DNA of 20,652 nt, taken from the IMG/VR virus record IMGVR_UViG_3300042881_002879, positions 1 through 20,652 of that record. One strand, given 5' to 3'. The stretch is from a virus. Shown in pieces: positions 1-7,217 of the stretch. The first letter of the stretch is position 1; each line of letters starts with the position of its first letter. The notes under the pieces are model-generated. The model saw only the letters and a program-made list of their open reading frames with translations, had not been told where the DNA came from and made no database searches. The position numbers and the translations under genes are program-made.

Positions 1-128
1 TGGCCGTTGGGCAGGCACACGATCCGGTCGGCCACGCCGCGATGCGCAGGGCTGGTGAACTTGTACGCCCGCCCGCCGCGCTCTTTGACACGCTTGACGA
101 GGTAGGCTTCGACTTGTTTTTCTAACAT
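1..128 (-). CDS. VRR-NUC domain nuclease, N-terminal part (runs off left edge)
   Basis: The reverse strand from 128 opens with ATG and stays open for 42 codons to the window edge. The visible protein has an N-terminal helix with Glu3 and Glu8, then the GG turn at 18-19 and the segment GVADRIV at 31-37. This is the usual layout of the VRR-NUC (PD-(D/E)xK) fold, where Asp34 would be the metal-binding aspartate; the E/QxK motif lies beyond the edge. Family members are structure-specific or nicking nucleases that process replication and recombination intermediates and are common in phage replication modules. No Shine-Dalgarno is seen. A TATTAT box ends 7 nt before the ATG, so a leaderless message is possible. 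The gene is divergent from the replication operon. Family assignment is fairly sure; exact activity is inferred. Confidence 0.72.
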   Translation of the reverse strand, partial: MLEKQVEAYLVKRVKERGGRAYKFTSPAHRGVADRIVCLPNG

Positions 129-135
129 GACACGA

Positions 136-163
136 ATAATACACGAAAAAAAGTTTTGCACAA
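136..163 (-). promoter_or_regulatory. Candidate leaderless promoter for the VRR-NUC gene
   Basis: Read on the minus strand, TTGTGC (163-158) is followed after 16 nt by TATTAT (141-136), a 5/6 match to the sigma70 -10 box. Transcription would begin at about the A of the ATG at 128. The -35 is weak (3/6). Its -35 overlaps that of the opposing plus-strand promoter. Confidence 0.35.
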
Positions 164-176
164 CTATTTTTTGTGT
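141..176. promoter_or_regulatory. A/T-rich dyad between divergent promoters
   Basis: ACACGAAAAAA (141-151) faces TTTTTTGTGT (167-176), whose complement is ACACAAAAAA, so the arms match apart from one extra G. The centre lies at about 158-159, where the -35 boxes of the two divergent candidate promoters overlap. It could be an operator or simply a bent A-tract. Function is inferred. Confidence 0.3.
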
Positions 177-184
177 GGTAAGAT
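156..184 (+). promoter_or_regulatory. Candidate promoter of the replication operon
   Basis: TTGCAC (156-161), 17 nt spacer, TAAGAT (179-184). The expected start at about 191 precedes the Shine-Dalgarno (AGGA near 203-206) and ATG at 214. This is why the shorter start at 214 is preferred over the in-frame ATG at 127, which would lie upstream of the transcript. Confidence 0.45.
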
Positions 185-213
185 CAAACCCTCATCAACT
201 ACAGGACAGTCAA

Positions 214-399
214 ATGGAATATCACATCCCCGCTGCCGATTACAGCAGCATCAACGTCAGCGCCTACGAAAAGGGTATTTGGATCAGCGTCATGCGTCAC
301 TGCGGCTACACATCCACACACCTGACACGCAAGCAGGCAGAAGAACTGCGTGACGCATTGATCGCTTTGACCACGGAGACAGAAGATGCAGCACAGTAA
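214..399 (+). CDS. Small hypothetical protein at head of replication operon
   Basis: A 61-residue protein starting MEYHIPAADY. I do not recognise a family. It has a short beta-rich N-terminal half (SSINVSAYEKGIWISV, residues about 10-25) and a C-terminal helix (LTRKQAEELRDALIAL) that looks like a small structured domain rather than a random frame. It has no membrane segment and no cysteine cluster. The start at 214 was chosen because AGGA lies 7-10 nt upstream and the inferred promoter would start transcription at about 191; an in-frame ATG at 127 would precede it. Its last 14 bases overlap the start of the DUF2800 nuclease gene, so the two are probably translationally coupled. A role in replication is suggested only by position. 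Confidence 0.6.
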   Translation: MEYHIPAADYSSINVSAYEKGIWISVMRHCGYTSTHLTRKQAEELRDALIALTTETEDAAQ

Positions 400-1495
400 C
401 ATCGTCGGCGGCTCGACCGCTAAGCGCGTCATCAACTGCCCTGGCAGTGTGGCCTTGGTGCAGAAGATGCCCCCAAAGCCCAGCAGCGAGCACGCTGACC
501 GTGGCACCCTGCTGCACGACGCAATGGCTTTCATCTTGGAAGACCAAAGCGTAGACGTGATCGGGCGCACATACGAGGGTCAAGTTCTTACACAAGACCT
601 CTACGACGAAAAGATCATGGTGGCGCTGGCGCTGCTGGACGAAGTAGACCCCGACAAGGAGATGCTGTATGAAGTTGAAACACGCGTGGGATTTGGTGAT
701 CTCTTACCTAATGTATTCGGTAGCACGGATTTGGTTGGTCGTATTGGCAGCCGTGCTATTGTTTTGGACTGGAAGTTTGGGGACGGTGTGGTGGTTGATG
801 CGGTAGAGAATCCGCAGCTCATGTTCTACGCCGCCGCCAGTATGCGAACCCCCGAGGCAGCATGGGCCTTCGAGGGCGCAACCGAGATCGAGTGCGTGAT
901 CGTGCAGCCGCCCATGATTCGTCGCTGGACGACAACGCCCGAGCGCATCGCAAAGTTCGAGCAAGAGCTGGTGCAGGCCGTCAAGGCCGCGCAGCAGCCT
1001 GATGCTGAACTCAAGGCAGGTGACCACTGCCGCTGGTGCGCAGCCAAGCCCGTGTGCCCGCTGATGACGGGCGCTGTAGACCGCGCGCTGCAAGTGCAGC
1101 TCAAAGAGATCGACGCTGCCATGCTGGGCCAGTATTTGGCCCAAGCTGATACGCTAGAGAGCTGGATCACCGACCTGCGGGCGCTGGCGTTCCAGTTGCT
1201 TGAAAAGAACATCCCCGTGCCTGGCTATAAGATTGTGCAGAAGCAAGCGCGGCGTCAGTGGGTTGACGAAGCCAAGGCAGCAGCGATGCTGACCGACGCG
1301 GGTATCGACCCGATTAAAAAAGAGCTGATTTCTCCAGCAGTCGCTGAGAAGTTGCTCAAAAAGAGCAAGTTGGCGCTGCCTGACGAATTCGTCAAGTCGG
1401 TGTCATCAGGCACAACACTGGCAAGCGAGGATGACTCCCGCCCAGCAGTGTTGCAGTTGGGCAACCTTCGGGCTGCCCTTTCTAAACTCCAGTGA
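386..1495 (+). CDS. DUF2800 Cas4/RecB-like phage nuclease
   Basis: A 369-residue protein with the DUF2800 layout, a phage PD-(D/E)xK exonuclease-like family related to Cas4 and AddB/RecB nucleases. Visible features in order are: Cys18 in a CPGS motif; His44 in LLHDAM; Asp115 in the GSTDLVGRI strand; Asp128 and Lys130 in LDWKFGDG (the PD-ExK core); Gln144 and Tyr148 in NPQLMFYAAA (the QxxxY motif); and Cys215, Cys218 and Cys224 in CRWCAAKPVC. The first cysteine with the later three matches the spacing of the Fe-S cluster cage in Cas4/AddB nucleases. It probably resects or processes DNA ends during phage replication or recombination. GGAG at 375-378 precedes the ATG. It overlaps the upstream gene by 14 nt and lies 9 nt before the next gene. 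Confidence 0.85.
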   Translation: MQHSNIVGGSTAKRVINCPGSVALVQKMPPKPSSEHADRGTLLHDAMAFILEDQSVDVIGRTYEGQVLTQDLYDEKIMVALALLDEVDPDKEMLYEVETRVGFGDLLPNVFGSTDLVGRIGSRAIVLDWKFGDGVVVDAVENPQLMFYAAASMRTPEAAWAFEGATEIECVIVQPPMIRRWTTTPERIAKFEQELVQAVKAAQQPDAELKAGDHCRWCAAKPVCPLMTGAVDRALQVQLKEIDAAMLGQYLAQADTLESWITDLRALAFQLLEKNIPVPGYKIVQKQARRQWVDEAKAAAMLTDAGIDPIKKELISPAVAEKLLKKSKLALPDEFVKSVSSGTTLASEDDSRPAVLQLGNLRAALSKLQ

Positions 1496-1504
1496 AAGTA
1501 AGAT

Positions 1505-2125
1505 ATGCAACTCGCAACATTCTCTAAAGCAAACCTGCCCGCCCTCACAAACGCCCTGCGTAACCTCCAGCCTGCTGGTGGCGACACTGGCGTGGCCATC
1601 ATCAAGATGGACAAGGGCGGCCATTGGGTCTTCGGTGCAGAGCAGACCGAGATCGAAGAAGGCTCTACTTGGGCCGTCAATCCTTTGTCGTTCGTCCACG
1701 GCTTCATCGCTTGGGGCGACGGTGAGGTGCTCGGCGAAAAGATGGTCGGCATCGCCAACCCTTTGCCTGAACTTGACGAAGCGCCCCCGCTTGCCAAGAA
1801 GGGCTGGGAGAGCCAAGTCGGCATGTCGCTGAAATGCGTGTCCGGCGAAGACAAGGGTCTGGAAGCCCGCTACACCGTGACATCCGTCGGCGGTAAGCGC
1901 GCGGTGCAGACCTTGGCTGTGGCCTTGGCCGATCAGGTCGATAAAGACCAGACCAAACCAGTGGCCATCGTGCGTCTGAAGAAGGACCACTACCAGCACA
2001 AGTCCTACGGCAAAATCTACACCCCGGTCTTTGAGATCGTCGAGTGGATGAGCATGGACGGCGAAGCGCCTGAGGCGCCTGCGGCCGAGCCAGAAGCACC
2101 AGCTCGCCGCCGCCGCGCAGCGTAA
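1505..2125 (+). CDS. Replication-module protein, possible ssDNA-binding protein
   Basis: A 206-residue protein with a beta-rich body (for example TGVAIIKMDKGGHWVFGAEQ near 28-47, then KPVAIVRLKKDHY near 151-163) and a low-complexity tail of Glu/Pro/Ala repeats (about 184-200) ending in RRRRAA. I recognise no diagnostic motif. In many phages with the order DUF2800 nuclease, this position, family A polymerase, primase-helicase, the second gene is an ssDNA-binding protein of the DUF2815 type. The body plus flexible tail would fit that, although classic SSB tails are acidic to the end and this one ends basic. It sits 9 nt after the nuclease stop, with only a weak ribosome site (AAGTAAG region). 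The SSB role is inferred from synteny and could be wrong. Confidence 0.7.
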   Translation: MQLATFSKANLPALTNALRNLQPAGGDTGVAIIKMDKGGHWVFGAEQTEIEEGSTWAVNPLSFVHGFIAWGDGEVLGEKMVGIANPLPELDEAPPLAKKGWESQVGMSLKCVSGEDKGLEARYTVTSVGGKRAVQTLAVALADQVDKDQTKPVAIVRLKKDHYQHKSYGKIYTPVFEIVEWMSMDGEAPEAPAAEPEAPARRRRAA

Positions 2126-2164
2126 CCTTTTCTGATGCCCAGTGACAGTGGGCATTGGAAAAGG
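2126..2164 (+). promoter_or_regulatory. Hairpin covering the polymerase ribosome binding site
   Basis: Two nested perfect arms are present: CCTTTTC (2126-2132) pairs with GAAAAGG (2158-2164), and ATGCCCA (2135-2141) pairs with TGGGCAT (2149-2155). They are separated by a 2-by-2 internal loop and close on a 7-nt loop. The outer right arm contains most of the Shine-Dalgarno AAGGA (2161-2165) for the polymerase ATG at 2173, so the folded RNA would hide it. There is no U-tract, so it is not a simple terminator. It starts right after the stop of the upstream gene. Confidence 0.6.
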
Positions 2165-2172
2165 AACCCGAC

Positions 2173-4104
2173 ATGATTCTCTGGATTGATTTCGAGACGC
2201 GCAGCCGCTGTGACCTGAAGGCCAAGGGCGTCTACAACTACGCGCAAGACGCGAGCACCGACGTCCTGTGCATGTCCTACGCCTTCGACGATGGTGAGGT
2301 CGTCACTTGGCTGCCGGGCGAGCCTTTCCCTCAAGAAGTCGCCAGTCATACCGGCCTGATCTACGCCCACAACGCCGCGTTTGAGCGCCTGATCTTCTGG
2401 TATGTCCTCCAGATCGACTTCAAGCTGGAACAGTTCTACTGCACCGCAGCGCAGGCCCGTGCCAACTGCGCGCCTGGCAGCCTTGAGGACGTGGGGCGCT
2501 TTGCTGGCGCTGACATGCGCAAGGACCACCGGGGTAGCCAACTTATCCGGCTGCTGTCTGTGCCGCAGGCCAACGGCCAGTTCCGTGAGGACGCCGCCCT
2601 GATGGATGAGATGGTCCGTTACTGCGAGCAAGACGTCCGTGTGATGCGTGTCGTCAGCAAGTCGCTGCGCCCGCTGTCGGACGACGAACTGCTGGACTAC
2701 CACGTCAACGAGCAGATCAACGATCGTGGCGTTCTGGTAGACGTGCCGCTATGCCAAGCCGCGATCAAGTACGCCGCCGATGAGACCGTCGAGATTCAGC
2801 AGATCGTGTCCGAGGTGACCGAGGGCGTCATCACCAGCGTGCGCTCGCCCAAGATGCGCGAGTGGGTGCTGGAGCGCGTCGGGCCGGAGGCCAAGAAGCT
2901 GATGTGGACGGGCGAGAAATATTCGATTGACAAGACCGTGCGGGCCAACCTGCTCGCGATGGAGAACCCCGATGAGATTCCGGCCCATGTTGCAGACGTT
3001 ATTCAATGCGCAGACGACCTCTGGGCGTCTTCGGTTGCGAAGTTCAACCGCCTCTCGAACCTCGCCGATGAGGAAGATCAGCGAGTCCGAGGCGCTTTCG
3101 TTTTTGCTGGAGGGGCTGCCACCGGACGAGCGTCGAGCTATGGCGCGCAGGTTCACAACTTTACCCGCAAGTGCGCCAAAGAGCCTGATGAAGTACGCCA
3201 CGCTATGGTGCGTGGCCACGCAATCACACCAAGATTTGGTCGCCGCATTACAGATGTGCTCAAGGGGATGCTTCGCCCCGCGCTGATCGCCAAGCCCGGC
3301 CACGTCCTGATCGCCTACGACTGGTCGGCCATCGAGGGCCGTGTGCATCCGTGGCTGTCCAACTGCCCGGCAGGCGAGGCCAAGCTGGACGTGTTCCGAT
3401 CGGGCATGGACCCGTACAAGGTCAACGCTGCCGCGACGTTCGGCGTGTCCTACGCCGATGTCACCTCGGACCAGCGCCAAGTGGGCAAGGTGCAGGAGCT
3501 GGCCCTTGGTTTCTTAGGCGGCGCGGGCGCGTTCGAGGTGTTTGGCCGCGCCTACGGCATTCGGCTGTCGGTGTCCGAGGTGAACAAGGCCGTGGAGGGC
3601 TGGCGCAGGGCAAACCCTTGGGCGCAGGCCCACGGCCAGCAGCTCGAAGCCGCCTACCTTCGGGCGATGCGAAACAAAGGTTTTGAATTCGCCGCAGGGC
3701 GCACTGTGTACTTGTTCGACGGGCAAACGCTCTGGTACAGTCTGCCTTCCGGTCGGGTGCTTTGTTACCCCAACGCCAAGTTTGACGCCGAGGGCAACGT
3801 GACATACACCAAAGCAGCATGGAAACCCGCCGCCGATGCCAAAGAGTGGCCCCGCGCCCGTTTGTGGCGCGGTCTGGCTTGCGAGAATGTCACGCAGGCG
3901 ACAGCCCACGACATCCTGCGCCACTCACTGCGCCAGCTCGATGGCGTCGTTTTGCACGTTCATGACGAGATCGTTGTCGAGTGCCCGGCCCACGAAGCCG
4001 AGGCAGTCGCCGCCCACATGCACCAGATCATGTGCAGCCCGCCCGCTTGGGCCGAGGGCTTGCCCTTGGCCGCCGAGGGCGTCACCACCACCCGCTATTC
4101 GTAA
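2173..4104 (+). CDS. Family A DNA polymerase with 3'-5' exonuclease
   Basis: A 643-residue replicative polymerase. Exonuclease motifs: DFET with Asp6 and Glu8; AHNAAF with Asn67 and Phe70; YCEQD with Tyr150 and Asp154. Polymerase motif A is YDWSAIEGR (Asp383, Glu388), motif B is RQVGKVQEL (Arg435, Lys439), and motif C is HVHDE (His597, Asp598, Glu599). There is no 5' nuclease domain, as is usual for phage PolA. At the site equivalent to E. coli Phe762 (four residues after the motif B lysine) it has Leu443, and at the Tyr766 equivalent Phe447. The ATG at 2173 has AAGGA 7 nt upstream and begins exactly at the exonuclease strand; a TTG 18 nt earlier lies inside the hairpin and is unlikely. It acts with the downstream primase-helicase. 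Confidence 0.95.
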   Translation: MILWIDFETRSRCDLKAKGVYNYAQDASTDVLCMSYAFDDGEVVTWLPGEPFPQEVASHTGLIYAHNAAFERLIFWYVLQIDFKLEQFYCTAAQARANCAPGSLEDVGRFAGADMRKDHRGSQLIRLLSVPQANGQFREDAALMDEMVRYCEQDVRVMRVVSKSLRPLSDDELLDYHVNEQINDRGVLVDVPLCQAAIKYAADETVEIQQIVSEVTEGVITSVRSPKMREWVLERVGPEAKKLMWTGEKYSIDKTVRANLLAMENPDEIPAHVADVIQCADDLWASSVAKFNRLSNLADEEDQRVRGAFVFAGGAATGRASSYGAQVHNFTRKCAKEPDEVRHAMVRGHAITPRFGRRITDVLKGMLRPALIAKPGHVLIAYDWSAIEGRVHPWLSNCPAGEAKLDVFRSGMDPYKVNAAATFGVSYADVTSDQRQVGKVQELALGFLGGAGAFEVFGRAYGIRLSVSEVNKAVEGWRRANPWAQAHGQQLEAAYLRAMRNKGFEFAAGRTVYLFDGQTLWYSLPSGRVLCYPNAKFDAEGNVTYTKAAWKPAADAKEWPRARLWRGLACENVTQATAHDILRHSLRQLDGVVLHVHDEIVVECPAHEAEAVAAHMHQIMCSPPAWAEGLPLAAEGVTTTRYS

Positions 4105-4131
4105 AAAAGCCCCGGCGGGTTAGGCCGGGGC
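4103..4131 (-). terminator. Rho-independent-type terminator, minus orientation
   Basis: GCCCCGGC (4109-4116) pairs with GCCGGGGC (4124-4131) around a 7-nt loop. The run of A at 4103-4108 is a U-tract only when read on the minus strand; on the plus strand the stem is followed by GAAGTT. It would stop antisense transcription, or act as an RNA processing or stability stem for the polymerase message. Confidence 0.5.
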
Positions 4132-4159
4132 GAAGTTCCAACTTACAGGAGAAAACACG

Positions 4160-6412
4160 ATGGATTTTATCAGTTATATCTGCTCACTGCCAGCCGATGG
4201 TGAAACTGCCTTGATGGTGTTGCAAAAACCCGTCGGTCGTGAGATTCAATTGCACGCCGATGGCGCGATCAAGGCGACCTGGCCAGCGTTCCTGCCCGGC
4301 CACAAGATGAAACCCGGCGCTTGGTACGGCAACACGGCCAGCTTCATCATTGACCGTTTCAAGGATGGCCACGTCAGCGCCTCCGCTGCCAACTGCGAGT
4401 ACGTCATTGTGATGGTGCTGGATGATGTGGGCACGGACAAGGTGCCCAACACCTGCCCGCTGCCCCCGACTTGGATCATGGAGACCTCGCCCGGCTCGTT
4501 TCAATGGGGCTACGCCTTCAGCGAGCAACCCCGCAAGGGCGACTTCGCTGCCGCGATCAAGGCGATTGCCGAGGCAGGCTACACCGACAAGGGCGCGATC
4601 AACGCCGTGCGCAACTTCCGTCTGCCCGGCTCGATCAACCTGAAACCCGGCCGCGACAACTTCACCGCTGCGCTGGTCGAGTTCAACCCCGAGCGCGAGT
4701 ACAGCCTCGAAGAACTGTGCGCGGCCATGAAGGTCACGCCCGGCCCGGTCGAGTCGGTCTACGCTCCGGTCCGAGTCCAAGACGATGGTGGCGACGATGT
4801 GATGGCCTGGCTGTCGGATAACGGACTGGTGCTCTCTAACCCAAACCAAGAGGGCTGGGCTGGCGTGGTCTGCCCTAACGCTGCTGAGCACACAGACGGC
4901 AACCCCGAGGGCCGCTACATGCCCGCGAACCGTGCGTACTGCTGCCTGCACTCGCACTGCCTGGAGCTGGACTCTTCGACGTTCCTCAAGTGGGTGGCCG
5001 ACAGTGGTGGCCCGGTCCACTCGCCCGGCCTGCGCGACGAGCTGCTGGTCAGCGCGATGGAGTCAGCACTCAGTAAGCTGCAACCGACTGCCGACTTCCC
5101 CAACGTGGCCGCTACAGTGGTGGCCGAAACTCAGCGCAAGGAAATGGCACGGGTCGAGAAGGCCGACTGGTGGGATCGCTTCGCCTACCTGCAAGACGAT
5201 GACGCCTACTTTGACATGCAAGACCGCCGCGAGATCAGCCGCAGCACGTTTAACGCCATGTTCCGGCACATCGGCTGCAAGTCTATCCATAACGGCCGCA
5301 AGGTCGAGGCGTCTTACTCGTTTGATGAGCAGCGCCAAGACAAGGGCGCGCAGTCGCTGGTCAGCGTGACCTACGCGGCAGGCGCCAGCACCATCGTCAA
5401 CCGTGACGGGCTAACCTACGGCAACCGCTGGGTTGACGCCAGACCAAAACCGATGCCCGGCGACGCTACCCCCTGGCTAACCCACGTCGAGCGCATGATC
5501 CCCGAGAAGTTCGAGCGTGAGCACCTCTTAAACGCGCTGGCGCACAAGGTGCAGTTCCCCACGCACAAGATCAACCACGCGATCCTAATGGGCGGCAACC
5601 ACGGGTCGGGCAAAGACACGATGTTTGCGCCGTTCTTTTGGGCCATCGGTGGCGACGCCAAGCGTAATTGTTCGCTGGTCAAAAACGAAGACCTGACGTC
5701 GCAATGGGGTTACGCCCTCGAGTGCGAAGTGATGGAAATCGCCGAACTGCGCCAAGCCGAAGCCAAGGACAGGCGCGCGCTTGAAAACACCCTCAAGCCC
5801 ATCATTGCAGCGCCCCCTGAGTTACTGACGATCAACCGCAAGGGCTTGCACCCGTATTACGCTCTGAACCGGGTCTTCGTGGTGGCGTTCTCAAACGAGC
5901 GTGTCGCTATCAGCTTGCCCTCTGAGGATCGCCGCTGGTTTGTGCTCTGGTCTGAGGCGGCTAAGTTAACTGAGCGCGAGGCGCTGGCGCTGTGGAACTG
6001 GTACAAAAACCAAAACGGATACCAAGCAGTGGCCCATTACCTGCACACCCGTGACGTCTCGGCTTGGAACCCTACCGCGCCCCCTCCGCTAACTGAGGCC
6101 AAGCAAATCATGGTCGAGCATGGCATGAGCACATCCGAAGCCTTTCTGGTTGACATGCTGCGCCGCCGCGCGGGTGAGTTCGCTCGTGGGGTGATCGGCT
6201 CGCCCTTCCATGCGCTGTGTGACCGTTTGCAGGGTATCGCACCCCAAGGGACTAAGATCGTTCAAGGCGCGCTGCTACACGCTATCAAGGAAGCCGGATG
6301 GATTGACTGCGGCCGCCTGGCCGCGCAGGGTTACCCCAGCAAAAAGCACATTTTCCGCGCGCCTGATGTTGACCTGAGCAAATCGGAGCTTAGGCGCGTG
6401 GTGGAGACATAA
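4160..6412 (+). CDS. Primase-helicase fusion (AEP-like primase + SF3-like ATPase)
   Basis: A 750-residue protein. The N-terminal third resembles RepB/AEP-type primases: LDDVGTDK at 87-94 gives the metal-binding aspartates, SPGSFQWGY at 110-118 resembles the nucleotide-binding strand, and NFRLPGSINLKPG at 152-164 is the conserved arginine/asparagine motif. A cysteine/histidine cluster follows (Cys238, His244, Cys261, Cys262, His264, His266, Cys267), possibly a zinc site. The C-terminal half is a DUF5906/SF3-like helicase: Walker A GGNHGSGKDT at 478-487, Walker B-like VMEIAE at 524-529, sensor VVAFSNE at 574-580, and an arginine finger in EDRRW near 591-592. It would prime and unwind DNA for the polymerase. 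AGGAGA at 4147-4152 is a strong ribosome site. No separate helicase gene is seen in the window. Confidence 0.85.
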   Translation: MDFISYICSLPADGETALMVLQKPVGREIQLHADGAIKATWPAFLPGHKMKPGAWYGNTASFIIDRFKDGHVSASAANCEYVIVMVLDDVGTDKVPNTCPLPPTWIMETSPGSFQWGYAFSEQPRKGDFAAAIKAIAEAGYTDKGAINAVRNFRLPGSINLKPGRDNFTAALVEFNPEREYSLEELCAAMKVTPGPVESVYAPVRVQDDGGDDVMAWLSDNGLVLSNPNQEGWAGVVCPNAAEHTDGNPEGRYMPANRAYCCLHSHCLELDSSTFLKWVADSGGPVHSPGLRDELLVSAMESALSKLQPTADFPNVAATVVAETQRKEMARVEKADWWDRFAYLQDDDAYFDMQDRREISRSTFNAMFRHIGCKSIHNGRKVEASYSFDEQRQDKGAQSLVSVTYAAGASTIVNRDGLTYGNRWVDARPKPMPGDATPWLTHVERMIPEKFEREHLLNALAHKVQFPTHKINHAILMGGNHGSGKDTMFAPFFWAIGGDAKRNCSLVKNEDLTSQWGYALECEVMEIAELRQAEAKDRRALENTLKPIIAAPPELLTINRKGLHPYYALNRVFVVAFSNERVAISLPSEDRRWFVLWSEAAKLTEREALALWNWYKNQNGYQAVAHYLHTRDVSAWNPTAPPPLTEAKQIMVEHGMSTSEAFLVDMLRRRAGEFARGVIGSPFHALCDRLQGIAPQGTKIVQGALLHAIKEAGWIDCGRLAAQGYPSKKHIFRAPDVDLSKSELRRVVET

Positions 6413-6443
6413 AAAAGGGGCCCTTAAAGGGCCCTCATTTTTT
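6411..6443. terminator. Bidirectional terminator between convergent operons
   Basis: GGGCCC (6418-6423), a 5-nt loop, GGGCCC (6429-6434). Six A residues lie before the stem (6411-6416) and six T residues after it (6438-6443), so a U-tract follows the stem on both strands. It lies between the end of the plus-strand replication operon and the end of the minus-strand accessory operon. Confidence 0.8.
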
Positions 6444-6484
6444 ATTGGTTAGTATGCGCAAAATCAGCGCCAGGCACGCGTAAA

Positions 6485-6820
6485 TCATTCTAGGCTCTCT
6501 TCCACGCAAACCGGAAACTGAGGGTCATAACCATCAGGCGTGCGATTGGTGGCGGGCTCGAATGCGCAGGGTACCAGGTGCAAGCGCGCGCGGTTTAACG
6601 CGGTGTAGGCCGTGACATAGTCTGACGTGAGCATCACGCGCGGATTGAAAACCGGGTAATCGCGCTTCGCGCTGTTGTGCTTATCGATGCCCTTAGGCCG
6701 TTCGAGCTTGGCGCCGCGCTTGCCCTTCGATTTGTCGATTGTGGCCAGTAGATCATGGATCGCTGGCGCGTTTTCGGGTTTGACCGTGAATGTCGCGCGG
6801 CCGTGGGTGATTGTGATCAT
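6485..6820 (-). CDS. Hypothetical protein, last gene of minus operon
   Basis: A 111-residue protein starting MITITHGRATF. I do not recognise it. It opens with a beta hairpin-like segment, has a basic middle (DKSKGKRGAKLERPKGIDKH, about 29-48) that could bind nucleic acid, and ends acidic (VCVEESLE). It has only two cysteines and no membrane segment. Its ATG overlaps the TGA of the gene upstream (ATGA, 6817-6820), so translation is probably coupled. The bidirectional terminator at 6411-6443 ends the transcript. Function unknown. Confidence 0.7.
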   Translation of the reverse strand: MITITHGRATFTVKPENAPAIHDLLATIDKSKGKRGAKLERPKGIDKHNSAKRDYPVFNPRVMLTSDYVTAYTALNRARLHLVPCAFEPATNRTPDGYDPQFPVCVEESLE

Positions 6821-7023
6821 GATGTGAATTCCTGAAGATTGGCGCGCATAACCGAATAAGGTCCGGTTTTGAACAGCGCGTAATAGGCGAAGTAGATTTC
6901 CATTAGCTCCACGGGTTTACCCTTATAGGTGCCCTTAGTGCCAGGCTTTGGCCAGCTTTCCCGCGTCGGGTACCGGTCCGGCGCCGGATTGTGTTTGTAA
7001 CCGGGAATTGGTGATTCGATCAT
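6817..7023 (-). CDS. Small hypothetical protein of minus operon
   Basis: A 68-residue protein starting MIESPIPGYK, rich in Pro, Tyr and Lys, with the segment KGTYKGKPVELMEIYFAYYA near 34-53. I recognise no family. The start at 7023 was chosen because its ATG overlaps the TGA of the preceding gene (ATGA, 7020-7023); an alternative TTG at 7035 lies inside that gene. It overlaps the next gene in the same way. No membrane segment is clear, though the aromatic run near 48-53 may pack in a core. Function unknown. Confidence 0.65.
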   Translation of the reverse strand: MIESPIPGYKHNPAPDRYPTRESWPKPGTKGTYKGKPVELMEIYFAYYALFKTGPYSVMRANLQEFTS

Positions 7024-7217
7024 TCTATAATCCAATATTCTACTTTTGTTGGTTTGCCATCGGTATAATAATTTTTCCAGCTAGGAACGGAAAGCCCGAC
7101 AATTTGCCCGTTTCCGTATCTTGTTTTCCACTCTACAATTTCAGGTTTTTGGTGGCTTGGATTTACGTCCAATGGCCCGATAAATCGGAAAAATTCCTCT
7201 TTTGTGACTTGTTTCAT
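7020..7217 (-). CDS. Small hypothetical protein of minus operon
   Basis: A 65-residue protein starting MKQVTKEEFFRFIGPLDVNP, with a helix-then-beta look (KPEIVEWKTRYGNGQIVGLS near 28-47) and a C-terminal strand VEYWIIE. This resembles small, compact phage accessory proteins, but I recognise no named family. The ATG at 7217 overlaps the TGA of the GP88-like gene (ATGA, 7214-7217). An upstream in-frame ATG at 7274 would place 19 extra residues inside that gene and is less likely. It is slightly more A/T-rich than its neighbours. Function unknown. Confidence 0.65.
   Translation of the reverse strand: MKQVTKEEFFRFIGPLDVNPSHQKPEIVEWKTRYGNGQIVGLSVPSWKNYYTDGKPTKVEYWIIE

Noticed and set aside
127-213. 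Upstream in-frame extension of the first plus-strand gene
   Set aside because: It would start before the inferred promoter start point and has no ribosome site; the ATG at 214 has one.
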